Assembly (NCBI RefSeq): GCF_016595235.1
Contig: NZ_JAENHL010000007.1
Coordinates: 719,834 to 783,833, forward strand
Direction of reading: 5' to 3'
Source of the DNA: Taklimakanibacter albus
Lineage (GTDB): Bacteria; Pseudomonadota; Alphaproteobacteria; Rhizobiales; Aestuariivirgaceae
DNA: 64,000 nt
A program made the position numbers and the translations under genes. Under the pieces are notes generated by a model. It saw nothing but the letters and a program-made list of their open reading frames with translations, was not told the DNA's origin and did no database searches. Below, piece by piece: positions 1 to 8,805 of the stretch; the first letter of the stretch is position 1, and every line of letters begins with the position of its first letter.

Positions 1-52
1 CGATCGCCCGCCCGATGCCGGAGCCCGCGCCGGTGACAAGTGCTGTCTTCAT
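1..52 (-). CDS. SDR-family oxidoreductase, N-terminal fragment
   Basis: The first 17 codons of a leftward gene run off the window edge. They read MKTALVTGAGSGIGRAI, which is the first beta strand and the TGxxxGIG dinucleotide-binding loop of a short-chain dehydrogenase/reductase. The ATG lies 4 bases after the stop of the aminotransferase gene, so it is probably the last visible gene of the leftward transporter operon. The substrate cannot be guessed from this fragment. Confidence 0.75.
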   Translation of the reverse strand, partial: MKTALVTGAGSGIGRAI

Positions 53-56
53 GGTC

Positions 57-1379
57 TCACCAGCCGGCAAAGCGGGCGACCGCCGCGTCATCGACGCGCC
101 CGGCCTGCGCGTCCTTGATCGCCTGGTCGAGGATGCCGACCGCGATATCGACTTCGGCGCGGCTGATGGTGAGGGGCGGCGTGATCTCCAGCACATTGCC
201 GCCGACATAATGGACGACGGCGCCGAGCTCGAAGGCGCGATAGACGGTGCGCTGCGCCAGCTTGCGGTCGCGCTTGTTGCTGGCGCGATCCGCCACCAGC
301 TCGAGGCCGATGGCGAGGCCGTGGCCACGCACATCGCCGATGACGTCGCTCGCCGCCTGGCATTTGCGCAGTTCCGCCAGGAAATGATCGCCCGATTCCT
401 TCGCGCGTCCCGGCAGGTCTTCCTCGATGAGCGTGCGCATCACCTGGCGCCCGACCGCGGTGCAGATCGGATTTCCCGCCATGGTGAGGAGTGCCGAAGC
501 CGCCGGCCCGTCCAGGATCTCGGCCGGCCCCACCGCCGCGCCGAGCGGCAAACCACCGCCGATGACTTTGCCGAAGGTGACGATTTCCGGCACGATGCCG
601 TCGAGCTGGAAGGCATGCAGCACGCCCGGCCGTCCAAGCCCCATCTTCACCTCATCGACGGCGAGCGGGACCTGATGCTTGCGGCACAATGCGTGCAGCG
701 ATTTGAGATAGCCCTTGGGCGGGACGACGAGACCGCCATCGGACAGAATGGGCTCCACCATGAGGCAGGCGACGTCGCCCTTGGCGAGCTCGCGCGCGAT
801 CTCATCGAGGCTCGCTTTGACGCTCGCCGCGATCGGATCCGGACCGTCGACATGTGGACGGAAGGGATTGGGATAGGTGGCGAGGAAGAGATCGGGATCG
901 GCCTCGGCGCCGGCTTCGATATGGACACCCGACACCCGCATCGCGACACCCATGCCGCCATGGTAGCCGTGATGATAGGCGATGATGCGCCGCCGTCCGG
1001 TCGCTCTGCGGCAAGCGCGCAGCACGACGTCATTGGCGTCGGTGCCGGCATGGCCGAAATAGACGCGCCGGTCGCCGCTGCCGGGGGTGAGCGCCAGCAG
1101 CTCCTCGGCAAAGCCGACGGAATCGGGATGGACCGCGGAAAGACCGCCGGCACCCGGCGGCCGGCGTGCCGCGCGGGTCATCGCCTCGATGATCTTCGGA
1201 TGTCCATGCCCCAGCCCGCACGCGGTCCAGGTTGCCGAGAGGTCGATCAGCCGGCGTCCGCCATCCTCGATGAGCCAGCAGCCTTCGCCCTCGACCACCG
1301 CCAGCGGGAAGAAGCGCAATTTCTCGATGCCGGCGACGGCGACGCGGTCGCGCTCGATCAGATTGAGATGGTTCGACAT
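57..1379 (-). CDS. Class III PLP-dependent aminotransferase
   Basis: This 440-residue protein is of full length for fold-type I class III aminotransferases (4-aminobutyrate, omega-amino acid or amine transaminases). The cofactor aspartate is D242 in VDEVKMGLGR. The Schiff-base lysine is K271 in TFGKVIGGGLP, followed by the glycine-rich stretch typical of the class. HHGYHGG near residue 136 is the usual aromatic PLP-stacking motif. The segment FGHAGTDAND replaces the more common F.NSGxEANE. A strong ribosome site (AGAGGAG) precedes the ATG. It lies 16 bases after a polyamine-type ABC permease gene, so it may deaminate the amine or amino acid that the transporter imports. Class membership is secure; the substrate is inferred. 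Confidence 0.9.
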   Translation of the reverse strand: MSNHLNLIERDRVAVAGIEKLRFFPLAVVEGEGCWLIEDGGRRLIDLSATWTACGLGHGHPKIIEAMTRAARRPPGAGGLSAVHPDSVGFAEELLALTPGSGDRRVYFGHAGTDANDVVLRACRRATGRRRIIAYHHGYHGGMGVAMRVSGVHIEAGAEADPDLFLATYPNPFRPHVDGPDPIAASVKASLDEIARELAKGDVACLMVEPILSDGGLVVPPKGYLKSLHALCRKHQVPLAVDEVKMGLGRPGVLHAFQLDGIVPEIVTFGKVIGGGLPLGAAVGPAEILDGPAASALLTMAGNPICTAVGRQVMRTLIEEDLPGRAKESGDHFLAELRKCQAASDVIGDVRGHGLAIGLELVADRASNKRDRKLAQRTVYRAFELGAVVHYVGGNVLEITPPLTISRAEVDIAVGILDQAIKDAQAGRVDDAAVARFAGW

Positions 1380-1395
1380 GGAGTCTCCTCTTTTC

Positions 1396-2217
1396 TTATT
1401 TTTCGCGCCGGCCGAACAGGAGCCAGAAGGCGATAGCGACGATGATCGTGCTGACGATCAGGATGATGACATTGAGCGAATAGATGAGCGGCACATTGGA
1501 GGTCTTGGTCGAAGCCTGCTGCCACAGATAGATCGGCAGCGTCTCGACCCGTCCTCTGAGATAGATCGAGCGCGCGATCTCGTTGAAGGAGAGCAGGAAG
1601 GCGAACAGGCCGCCGGAGATGATGCCGTCCTTGAGCAACGGGAATTCGATGTCGCGAAAACGTTGCCAGGCGCTGGCGCCGAGATCAGCGCCCGATTCGA
1701 GGAGCCGCGTGTCGAAGCGCAGCGCCACCACCAGAACGGCGAGCAACGCGAAAGGAAACGACCAGACGAGATGACCGGCGAACAGCGACCACATGCCCAT
1801 CTTGAGGCCGAGCAGCACGCGGAAATAGAGGAAGAGCGCGGTGCCCACCACCACCCCCGGGATCATCAGCGGGAACAGTGCCACCGCCAATATGGCACCC
1901 TTGCCCTGCCGGATGCGCGGAATGGCGCGCCCGACCACCGTGGCGCACACCATGCAGGTGAAGGCGACGGCAAGGCCAAGCAGCACGCTGAGCCAAAGCG
2001 GCTCGAGCCAGTTGGTGTTGGTGACAAGCGTCCCATACCATTCGCTGGTGAAAGGCCCCGGAATGCCGCTGAGCGGATCGCCGCTCACCGACATGATCAT
2101 GAGCCAGAGGATCGGCGCATAGATGGCGATGAGCGCGACGAAGCCGGTGAGCGCGCCGAGCCTGGTCCAGACCGGCCATTCGGAAATCTTGGGCGTATGG
2201 GCGGCATGAACCGTCAT
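1396..2217 (-). CDS. ABC transporter permease, PotC-like
   Basis: This 273-residue inner-membrane protein belongs to the spermidine/putrescine (PotC) class of binding-protein-dependent permeases. It has about six hydrophobic segments, and the EAA-type cytoplasmic loop lies near residues 175-195 (LGASAWQRFRDIEFPLL), which contacts the ATPase. The ATG overlaps the stop of the upstream permease gene as ATGA, so the two are translationally coupled. A GAGGAGG ribosome site precedes it. It pairs with the PotB-like subunit. The transported compound is unknown; the related systems move polyamines, iron chelates or opine-like compounds. Confidence 0.9.
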   Translation of the reverse strand: MTVHAAHTPKISEWPVWTRLGALTGFVALIAIYAPILWLMIMSVSGDPLSGIPGPFTSEWYGTLVTNTNWLEPLWLSVLLGLAVAFTCMVCATVVGRAIPRIRQGKGAILAVALFPLMIPGVVVGTALFLYFRVLLGLKMGMWSLFAGHLVWSFPFALLAVLVVALRFDTRLLESGADLGASAWQRFRDIEFPLLKDGIISGGLFAFLLSFNEIARSIYLRGRVETLPIYLWQQASTKTSNVPLIYSLNVIILIVSTIIVAIAFWLLFGRREK

Positions 2218-3101
2218 GTGGATTGCCTCCTCACGCGGCCGCGCAGCACGAGCGTCAGTATCGCGGCCAGGCCCACCATGATCGCCAGCATGAACACCGA
2301 AAGTGCCGCCGCGACCGTATAGTTCAGAACCTGCAGAAGGCTCTTCACCGACGAGGCCAGCACCACGACCTGGCCGCCGCCGAGAAGCTCGGGCACCACC
2401 GGATCGCCGATCATCGGGATGAAGGTGAAGATGAAACCAGCGCCGAGGCCGGGCAGAGCCAGCGGCAGGATCACATGCCGGAAGGTGAAAGCGGGCGAGG
2501 CGCCCAGATCCTTGCTGGCGGCGAGGAGCTCGTCACCAATGAGGGTGACTGCCAGATAAAGCGGAAAGACCATGGGCGGGAAATAAGGACCGATCAGCCC
2601 GACGATGACGGCGAATTCCGAGAACAGCAGCCAGTCGAGCGGCTGGTCGATGAGGCCGAGGCTCATCAACGCGCTGTTGATCGGCCCGTTGAGGCCCAGC
2701 ACCGCGCGCCACACGATGGTGCGCGCCGAGAGGCTCAGGAAAAACGGGATGGTGAGAGCGGCGAGCGTGATCACCTTGACCGGCACCGAGCGCGTGCCCT
2801 TGGCAAGCCACACCGCGAAAGGAACCGCCAGAGCAAGCTCGATCAAGGTGACGATGGCGGCGATGCGCAAGGTCCGGACCGTCACTTCCCAGCGCCCCGA
2901 GGACAGCAGGTCGCGATAGGCCTGCAAGGTCGGTTCCCAGACGAGCTGGAAATTCTCGAGCTTCAGGAACGACCACAGCACCAGTCCGAGCAGCGGCAGG
3001 ATGACGATGAGCATCCAGGCGCCGAGAACGGCCGAGACGCCGAGCGGGCTGACCCCGCTCGGACTGATGAAACGCGTGAAGGTGCCGGAGGCCGTGGCCA
3101 T
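2214..3101 (-). CDS. ABC transporter permease, PotB-like
   Basis: This is a permease of the PotB/ThiP type with six or more membrane segments and an EAA loop (LGASPAFTFRHVILPLALPG). It forms the membrane channel with the PotC-like subunit. I chose the ATG at 3101 (295 aa), 7 bases after the binding-protein stop, because the longer frame starting at 3155 would overlap the binding-protein gene by 47 bases. Neither start has a strong ribosome site, so translation may be coupled to the upstream gene. The 3' end overlaps the PotC-like gene by 4 bases. Confidence 0.87.
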   Translation of the reverse strand: MATASGTFTRFISPSGVSPLGVSAVLGAWMLIVILPLLGLVLWSFLKLENFQLVWEPTLQAYRDLLSSGRWEVTVRTLRIAAIVTLIELALAVPFAVWLAKGTRSVPVKVITLAALTIPFFLSLSARTIVWRAVLGLNGPINSALMSLGLIDQPLDWLLFSEFAVIVGLIGPYFPPMVFPLYLAVTLIGDELLAASKDLGASPAFTFRHVILPLALPGLGAGFIFTFIPMIGDPVVPELLGGGQVVVLASSVKSLLQVLNYTVAAALSVFMLAIMVGLAAILTLVLRGRVRRQST

Positions 3102-3108
3102 GAAGGGA

Positions 3109-4260
3109 TCAGGCCTGCTTGAAGCGCTGCCACTCGGCTTCGATCGCCTCGACATGCTGGGGCGCCGAATTCTGCCAGTAATGCGGCAGCGTCATCTTCT
3201 GCTCGACCTTTTCGATATTGAGCTTGATGGCGCCGAGATCGGCTTCGCTCAGGCCTTTGGCCTTGGCGAAAGCGAGCGCCGCCTGCGGATTGGCCGTCGC
3301 ATAGCCCTGCTGGATCGCCATCTGTGCGCCATAGTGGCCGTCGAGGAACCAGTCGAGCGCCTTATAGGCGCGGGCCAGCCGCTCGTCCTTCGCCTGTGAG
3401 GGCAGATAGGCGCCGATCATCCACTTGGAATAACCTTCCTTCATCGATGCATAGCGGACATTCTTGCCGTCGCGCTGCAATTGCTTGATCACCGGCTCCC
3501 AGCATTCGGCGATCAGCACTTCACGATTGCCGAGAAGGTCGACCGACTCCTCATAGGAATGCCACAGAGCCCGGAACTGCCCGGCCTTCTTGCGCTCGAT
3601 CAGGAAGTCGGCGGTCATTTTCGCCTCTTCCGGAGTCATGTTGGAGGGATCGGTGATCGCCTTGCCTTTGCTGATCAGATAGAGCGCGGCATTGGGCAAG
3701 GTGGTGAGCCAGGTATCTTCCAGCGCGACCTTGCCGAGCATCTTCTCGTTCTCGAACACCATGCCCCAGGAGAACGGCTCGGCTTCGCTGATCGCATCGA
3801 CGTGATAGCCGAAGGAGTCGGCATTGAAGACGATCGGCACGCCATATTGGGTGCCGTCGGCGCCTTGCAGCAGCGCGCTCGACTTCACCGAATCCGCGAC
3901 CGCGCCCCACAGCTTCATCGCCGCCGGATCGATCTTCTGGAAATGACCGCTGGCACCGAGACGATCCTCGATGCCGCCGTCGAAGATGAAGATGTCGTAG
4001 CTGTCGCCCGCTTCATTGGCGACGACTTCCTGAACATAGAGGCCGGGATCACTGTTGACGCCGACGAAATCCATCTTGAGGCCGGTATCGGCCTCGAAGG
4101 CGCTCCAGTCCTGCAGAGCGACGGTGGAAACACCCATGATCTTGACCGTGCCTTCATCGGCGCGCGCCGGCCGCGAGATCAGATAGGGCGTCGCCAGCAC
4201 CGCGGCTCCCGCCTTGAGAACGCTGCGGCGCGAGATATTGGAAACCTTCTTGGACTTCAT
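3109..4260 (-). CDS. Extracellular solute-binding protein, PotD-like, Tat-exported
   Basis: This 383-residue periplasmic binding protein belongs to the spermidine/putrescine-like transporter. The N-terminus has a twin-arginine signal (SRRSVLKAG) followed by a short hydrophobic run ending ARA, so export of the folded protein through Tat is likely. The mature part starts with the beta strand TVKIMGVSTVALQDW typical of family 1 binding proteins. The chosen ATG has an excellent AGGAGGAG ribosome site; the upstream extension of the frame is unsupported. It sits between the ATPase and permease genes of the same operon, in the usual order for such systems. The ligand is not identifiable; a cationic amine or amino-acid derivative fits the neighbours. 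Confidence 0.9.
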   Translation of the reverse strand: MKSKKVSNISRRSVLKAGAAVLATPYLISRPARADEGTVKIMGVSTVALQDWSAFEADTGLKMDFVGVNSDPGLYVQEVVANEAGDSYDIFIFDGGIEDRLGASGHFQKIDPAAMKLWGAVADSVKSSALLQGADGTQYGVPIVFNADSFGYHVDAISEAEPFSWGMVFENEKMLGKVALEDTWLTTLPNAALYLISKGKAITDPSNMTPEEAKMTADFLIERKKAGQFRALWHSYEESVDLLGNREVLIAECWEPVIKQLQRDGKNVRYASMKEGYSKWMIGAYLPSQAKDERLARAYKALDWFLDGHYGAQMAIQQGYATANPQAALAFAKAKGLSEADLGAIKLNIEKVEQKMTLPHYWQNSAPQHVEAIEAEWQRFKQA

Positions 4261-4301
4261 CTGGACATCTCCTCCTGTTTTCTGATTGAGCCCGATCGCC
4301 T

Positions 4302-5414
4302 TCAGTCGATCGGGATGACCACCGTATTGGTCGGGCGCCATTCGATCTTGAACTGGTCGGAAAGGACGACATGGTCGTCCCACAGCCTGAGCCGCACGTC
4401 GCCCAAGGCCGACGCCGCCACGACATCGAGATATTTGCCTTTGTAGACGCGGCTCTTGAGGGTCGCCTCGAAACGGTTGGCATCGCCGCCGAGAGCACCC
4501 TTGTCGCGTGCAAGCTTGACCTTTTCCGAGCGGAAGGCGACGGCGATCGGATCGCCGATCCGCGGCTGGGTCTTGCCGGTCCACAGGCCGCGCAGATGCG
4601 CGCCATTCACGGTGACCGAGATCACGCCGCCATCGATGGCCGTTATCTCAGCCGTGAAGATGTTCTCCATGCCCATGAATTCGGCGGCGAAGCGGTTGCT
4701 CGGCCGGTCGAACAGATCTTCCGGCCTGCCCTCCTGGACGATCTCGCCGTTGCTCATCAGGAGGATGCGGTGGCTCATGGTGAGCGCCTCCTCCTGGCTA
4801 TGGGTGACATAGATGAAGGTCATGCCGAGCGTCCGGTGCAGCGACAGGAGCTCGATCTGCATTTCGAGCCGGAGCTTTTCGTCGAGCGCGCCGAGCGGCT
4901 CGTCGAGCAGCAGGATGGCGGGCTTGAGGACGAGGCTGCGCGCCAGCGCCACCCGTTGCCGCTGGCCGCCGCTCAGCGCGTGGATGGGTCGGTCATACAT
5001 GCCGTCGAGCTTGACGAGCCGCAGCATCTCCTCCGCCTGGCGGCGCCGTTCGGGCACCGGAATTTTGCGGACATGCAGGCCATATTCGACATTCTGGCCG
5101 ACGCTCAGATGCGGAAACAGGCCGTAATGCTGGAACACCGTCGACACATTGCGGTGATTGGCCGGCACCTGCGCCATCGGACGGCCCTCGAGCGTGAAGA
5201 CGTCCACCGAGGTCGGCATTTCAAGGCCGGCAATCATGCGCAGAAGCGTCGACTTGCCGGAGCCGCTCGAGCCCAAAAGTGTCAGAAACTCGCCGCGTCT
5301 GACCTTGAGCGACACGTCCTTCAGCGCAGTCACATTACCATAGCGGTGATGCAGGTGATCGATCGCCAGGATGTCCTCGGAAGCCGGCGCCGGCCTTTCG
5401 GAAGTCTCCGTCAT
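4302..5414 (-). CDS. ABC transporter ATP-binding protein, PotA-like
   Basis: This is the cytoplasmic ATPase that powers the adjacent uptake system. Visible motifs are Walker A (GSSGSGKST), the Q loop (VFQHYGLFP), the ABC signature (LSGGQRQR), Walker B (ILLLDEPLGALD) and the H loop (VTHSQEEA). They are followed by a C-terminal TOBE-like regulatory domain of about 110 residues, normal for PotA/MalK-type ATPases. I chose the ATG at 5414 (370 aa); an in-frame ATG at 5450 is possible. It is the first gene of the leftward operon and faces the RpiR regulator across a 209-base region that holds operator-like palindromes. Confidence 0.9.
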   Translation of the reverse strand: MTETSERPAPASEDILAIDHLHHRYGNVTALKDVSLKVRRGEFLTLLGSSGSGKSTLLRMIAGLEMPTSVDVFTLEGRPMAQVPANHRNVSTVFQHYGLFPHLSVGQNVEYGLHVRKIPVPERRRQAEEMLRLVKLDGMYDRPIHALSGGQRQRVALARSLVLKPAILLLDEPLGALDEKLRLEMQIELLSLHRTLGMTFIYVTHSQEEALTMSHRILLMSNGEIVQEGRPEDLFDRPSNRFAAEFMGMENIFTAEITAIDGGVISVTVNGAHLRGLWTGKTQPRIGDPIAVAFRSEKVKLARDKGALGGDANRFEATLKSRVYKGKYLDVVAASALGDVRLRLWDDHVVLSDQFKIEWRPTNTVVIPID

Positions 5415-5534
5415 GCTGTGATTTCCAAGGGAAATGCTCGCTCTTTTCATCTGGCGTCCAGGTCCTGGGCCCCCCTCATCTGCCGGGGAGTCAAAAACAA
5501 ATACATGTTTCATTTTCTGTCTGCAATATATAAA

Positions 5535-5567
5535 ATGGATTAAATAGTCCAAAACTGAAAATTGGAC
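5535..5567. promoter_or_regulatory. Putative RpiR operator, two overlapping palindromes
   Basis: ATGGATTAAATAGTCCA (5535-5551) is an imperfect palindrome. It overlaps a second inverted repeat, GTCCAA-N9-TTGGAC (5547-5567). Both lie in the divergent region between the ABC operon and the RpiR gene, where an autoregulating RpiR protein would bind. A 15-of-17 match to the first palindrome recurs upstream of the glutamine-synthetase-like gene at 10184. The binding protein is inferred from position. Confidence 0.5.
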
Positions 5568-5623
5568 GAAAGAGCCGCGCGGCGCGGTTATACTTTGCGG
5601 CGAGTCACGCCAGAGGAGAACGT

Positions 5624-6484
5624 GTGAGCACCCCAACAGCCCAGACCATCGCGGCGCGAATCCTTCAGCATCAGGAGAGCTTCACGCGCAAGGAACGCAC
5701 CATCGCCCGCGTGCTGACCACCGGCTATCCGACTGCCGGCCTCGAGACCGTCGCCGAGCTCGGCCGGCGCGCCGAGGCGAGCGGCGCCACCATTTTGCGC
5801 TTCATCGGCAAGCTCGGCTTTGCCAGCTATCCCGAATTCCAGGAGGCCCTGCGCGACGAGCTCACCGCCACGCTCGAATCGCCCCTCGCCCGCTACCAGA
5901 CGCCCGATGCGCGCGTCCAGGAGGGCGATACCCTGGCGCAATATGCCAATTGGGCCGGCCTGCTTCTGCGCCAGGCCTCCGGGATGATCCCGGTCGCCGA
6001 ATTCGACGCGGTGGTCCAGCTGCTGGAAAACGAGAAGGCCGCCGTCCATCTGATCGGCGGCCGCTTCAGCCGCTCGATCGCCGAGATCTTCGCCTATGGG
6101 CTGATGGGCGTGCGCCCGCATGTCCATCTGGTGAGCAGCGAGACGCGCCGGATGGTCAATGACGCCCTCGAGATCCACAAGAAGGATATCGTGGTGGTCT
6201 TCGACTTCCGCCGTTATCAGGACAATGTCATCGAATTCGCGACGATTGCCCGTGAGGCTGAAGCGACACTGATCGTCTTCACCGACAAATGGCAGTCGCC
6301 GGCGGCCAAGCTCGCCGATCATGTCTTCGCTCTGCCGGTCGCCGGCCCTTCGGTCTATGACTCGGCGCTGGCGACCATCATGTGCATCGAGGCGCTGATC
6401 TCGCGGCTCGCCGAAGGCCTCGGCAACCGCGCCGAACGCCGCGTGGCGCGCATCGAGGAGCTGCACGGGCGGCTCGCCGAATGA
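5624..6484 (+). CDS. RpiR/MurR-family transcriptional regulator
   Basis: This 286-residue DNA-binding regulator has an N-terminal RpiR helix-turn-helix (about residues 1-77, including [14 protein letters not shown] and [15 protein letters not shown]). A C-terminal SIS domain (about 125-260) normally binds a phosphosugar or related effector. The GTG start is chosen because AGAGGAG lies 8 bases upstream. It is divergent from the polyamine-type ABC operon and overlaps the glutaminase start by ATGA, so the two are co-expressed. It probably controls the ABC operon and, from a shared operator motif, the operon starting at 10102. The effector is unknown; RpiR proteins next to amino-acid genes need not sense sugars. 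Confidence 0.9.
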   Translation: MSTPTAQTIAARILQHQESFTRKERTIARVLTTGYPTAGLETVAELGRRAEASGATILRFIGKLGFASYPEFQEALRDELTATLESPLARYQTPDARVQEGDTLAQYANWAGLLLRQASGMIPVAEFDAVVQLLENEKAAVHLIGGRFSRSIAEIFAYGLMGVRPHVHLVSSETRRMVNDALEIHKKDIVVVFDFRRYQDNVIEFATIAREAEATLIVFTDKWQSPAAKLADHVFALPVAGPSVYDSALATIMCIEALISRLAEGLGNRAERRVARIEELHGRLAE

Positions 6485-7410
6485 CGGTGGCGCGTCTCGA
6501 AGCCGTCCTGCAGAAGATTGCCGACCACATCGCCGCCCGAAGCGATCGCGGCCGGCCCGCCGACTACATTCCGCAGCTCGCCGCCGCCGATCTCTCCCGC
6601 TTCGGCATCGCGGTCGCCACCGCGGACGGTGACCTCGTTGCCTGCGGCGATCACGAAAGCCCATTCTCGATCCAGAGCATCTCCAAGGTCTTCACCTTGA
6701 CGCTGGCTTTGGGCCAGATCGGCGACGCGCTGTGGCAGCGCGTCGGCCGCGAGCCCTCCGGCAATCCCTTCAATTCCATCGTCCAGCTCGAATATGAGAG
6801 GGGTCGCCCGCGCAATCCCTTCATCAATGCCGGCGCCATCGCCGTCACCGATGCGATCGTCGCCGGCCATCAGCCCAAGGAAGCCTTGGGCGCCATCCTG
6901 CGTTTCATCCGCTTCGTCGCCGATGATGAAGCGATCACCATCGACCATGACGTGGCCGCATCCGAGAAGGAGACCGGCTTCCGCAATATGGCGCTCGCCA
7001 ATTATATGCGCGCTTTCGGCAATCTCGAAAATCCGGTCGACTTCACCTTGGGTGTCTATTTCCATCACTGCGCCATCGCCATGAGCTGCCGGCAGCTCGC
7101 CAAAGCCGGCCGCTATCTGGCGTTCGGCGGCAGACTCTCGCCCGAAGGTCCGCAAGTCATCTCGCCGGAGCGGGCACGCCGCATCAATGCGCTGATGCTC
7201 ACCTGCGGCCATTATGACGGCTCGGGTGAATTCGCCTTCCGTGTCGGCCTGCCGGGCAAAAGCGGGGTCGGCGGCGGCATATTGGCGATCGTTCCGGGCA
7301 AGGCCTCGATCGCGGCCTGGTCGCCGGGCCTCGATCACAATGGCAATTCCTGGCTGGCCACCGCCGCTCTCGAAGAGCTGAGCCGCGAAATGGGCTGGTC
7401 GGTTTTCTAA
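6481..7410 (+). CDS. glsA: Glutaminase (serine-dependent beta-lactamase-like family)
   Basis: This 309-residue enzyme hydrolyses L-glutamine to glutamate and ammonia. It has the family's SxxK catalytic pair, S66 and K69 in SISK. The binding-site segments [23 protein letters not shown] and a C-terminal GVGGGILA are all present. Length is normal for bacterial GlsA (about 308 aa). The ATG overlaps the RpiR stop (ATGA), and the longer frame beginning at 6382 is not needed. Its 3' end overlaps the end of the convergent isochorismatase-family gene by 4 bases. Linkage to RpiR, aminotransferase and glutamine-synthetase-like genes suggests a shared nitrogen pathway. Confidence 0.93.
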   Translation: MTVARLEAVLQKIADHIAARSDRGRPADYIPQLAAADLSRFGIAVATADGDLVACGDHESPFSIQSISKVFTLTLALGQIGDALWQRVGREPSGNPFNSIVQLEYERGRPRNPFINAGAIAVTDAIVAGHQPKEALGAILRFIRFVADDEAITIDHDVAASEKETGFRNMALANYMRAFGNLENPVDFTLGVYFHHCAIAMSCRQLAKAGRYLAFGGRLSPEGPQVISPERARRINALMLTCGHYDGSGEFAFRVGLPGKSGVGGGILAIVPGKASIAAWSPGLDHNGNSWLATAALEELSREMGWSVF

Positions 7411-8015
7411 CCCTTGCCCAGCTCCGCCACGACCTCCGCGGTCGTGCGGATACGGCAATAGCCCTTGAAGGCCGAAAGCGCAGCCTCATGCCGCTCCGGA
7501 CTTTCCGTCGCGCAGGCATCGGCAATGCAGGTCATGTAGAAGCCGCGATCGGCGCCGTCGCGGATCGTATGGTCGACGCATTGATCGGTGAGGAAGCCGG
7601 TCACCAGCACCGTGTCGATGCCGATATTGCGCAGCACATAATCGAAGACCGTGGAATTGAAGAGGCTAGACGAGGTCTTCGGCAGTACGATCTCATTCGG
7701 CAAGGGCGCCACATCAATCGGGATCTGCGCCTCCCATGAGCCTTTGGAAAAATTGAAGCCGCTGAGCTTGTAGTCGAGGCTTCTGTCACGCCCGTCCAAA
7801 GTGAGGCTCTCGATCACAGTGAAGATCACATCCGCCTGCGCTCGCCGGCACGCCGTGAGAAGCCTCACGATATTGGGGATCGTCTCGTTTGTCGCCCGCT
7901 CATGGAAATAGGGACGTTTGGCGCGCTCCTTGTCGCTATAGGTGCCGTTCTGGACATCGATCACCAGGAGCGCCGTCGATTTCGGTGCGATCGGATTGAG
8001 CCGCGTCAGGGTCAT
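7407..8015 (-). CDS. Isochorismatase-family cysteine hydrolase
   Basis: This 202-residue cytoplasmic hydrolase has the family's catalytic triad: aspartate in LLVIDVQNG, lysine in VLPKTSSS and nucleophilic cysteine in TDQCVDHT, which follows the typical GFLTDQCV segment. Members include isochorismatase, nicotinamidase, N-carbamoylsarcosine amidase, ureidoacrylate amidase and maleamate amidase. The neighbours favour hydrolysis of an amide or carbamoyl compound. I chose the ATG at 8015, 4 bases short of the upstream stop, because the 12-residue extension overlaps that gene. It is the last gene of a leftward trio with an N-formylglutamate amidohydrolase and a glutamine-synthetase-like ligase. Confidence 0.88.
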   Translation of the reverse strand: MTLTRLNPIAPKSTALLVIDVQNGTYSDKERAKRPYFHERATNETIPNIVRLLTACRRAQADVIFTVIESLTLDGRDRSLDYKLSGFNFSKGSWEAQIPIDVAPLPNEIVLPKTSSSLFNSTVFDYVLRNIGIDTVLVTGFLTDQCVDHTIRDGADRGFYMTCIADACATESPERHEAALSAFKGYCRIRTTAEVVAELGKG

Positions 8016-8019
8016 CGGA

Positions 8020-8805
8020 TCAGCCGCTCCGCGCCAAGGCCGCTTCGACATCGCCGAAAGCGGCTTCGAACATGAAAGCGAGCTTGCGCTGGCCGGCGCA
8101 GGTGGCGATCAGGTCCTGGCAGATCTCGATCTCGATATAGGGAATGCGACCTTCGACGGCGTGCGCCGGAATCGTATGATCGCCGGCGAAGTCGATCTCA
8201 TAAGGCACGTTGTAGCCGACGCGAAGATCACCAAAGGTCTTCAGGCGATGGATCAGCCGGCTGGCGATCTCCGTCTCTTCGCCATGGATCACGCCGATGT
8301 CACAATCCCGCGTCCGGCCGCCATAGACGCGGGTGAAGCTGTGCATCGCACACAGGATCGGCGGCATTCCCAAGAAGCTGGTCCTGACCGCGATCAGTTG
8401 CGCCAGCGCTGTGTGATAGGGCGAGAAGATCTCAGCGACGCGCTGCCGACGCTCCTCCTCGGAAATATCCGCATTGCCGGGAACGATGCGGCCATCGCTG
8501 ACCTTGGGCATCGACGTCATGGTGCCCGGCCTGCGGTTGCAATCGATCACCAGGCGCGAATAGGCCTGGCCGATCAGAGGCGCATCGAGCCGGTGCGCCA
8601 GCCAATGGCTGGTGCTGAAGATGCCGATATCGATGGCGATATGGTCCTCGCGGTCGGCTTCGCCGAGCCCCAGCGTGCCGAGCCTGGCGGGAATGGCATT
8701 GCCGGCATGGTCGCAGGCGAGGAGAAAGGGTGAGCGGCCGCCCTCGCGGCCCAGCATCACCGGATCGGGATCGCTGCCGCCCAGAAGCTCAGTAGACTTC
8801 AGCAT
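8020..8805 (-). CDS. N-formylglutamate amidohydrolase family protein
   Basis: This 261-residue protein belongs to the HutG-type N-formylglutamate deformylase family of zinc-dependent hydrolases, which cleave N-formyl or N-acyl amino acids. Characteristic segments are ACDHAGN near residue 30, HIAIDIG, the NR motif in VIDCNRRPG, MHSFTRVY and EIEICQDL near the C-terminus. The ATG overlaps the end of the ligase gene by 17 bases in another frame, suggesting coupling; an internal ATG at 8757 is possible. No other histidine-utilization gene is nearby, so a role on an N-substituted glutamate made by the neighbouring ligase is more likely than histidine breakdown. Confidence 0.88.
   Translation of the reverse strand: MLKSTELLGGSDPDPVMLGREGGRSPFLLACDHAGNAIPARLGTLGLGEADREDHIAIDIGIFSTSHWLAHRLDAPLIGQAYSRLVIDCNRRPGTMTSMPKVSDGRIVPGNADISEEERRQRVAEIFSPYHTALAQLIAVRTSFLGMPPILCAMHSFTRVYGGRTRDCDIGVIHGEETEIASRLIHRLKTFGDLRVGYNVPYEIDFAGDHTIPAHAVEGRIPYIEIEICQDLIATCAGQRKLAFMFEAAFGDVEAALARSG

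Noticed and set aside
15-3122. Long rightward open frames opposite the aminotransferase and permease genes
   Set aside because: Compositionally these are shadows (Arg/Asp/Gln-rich, low complexity), they have no ribosome sites, and they are fully covered by well-supported leftward genes.
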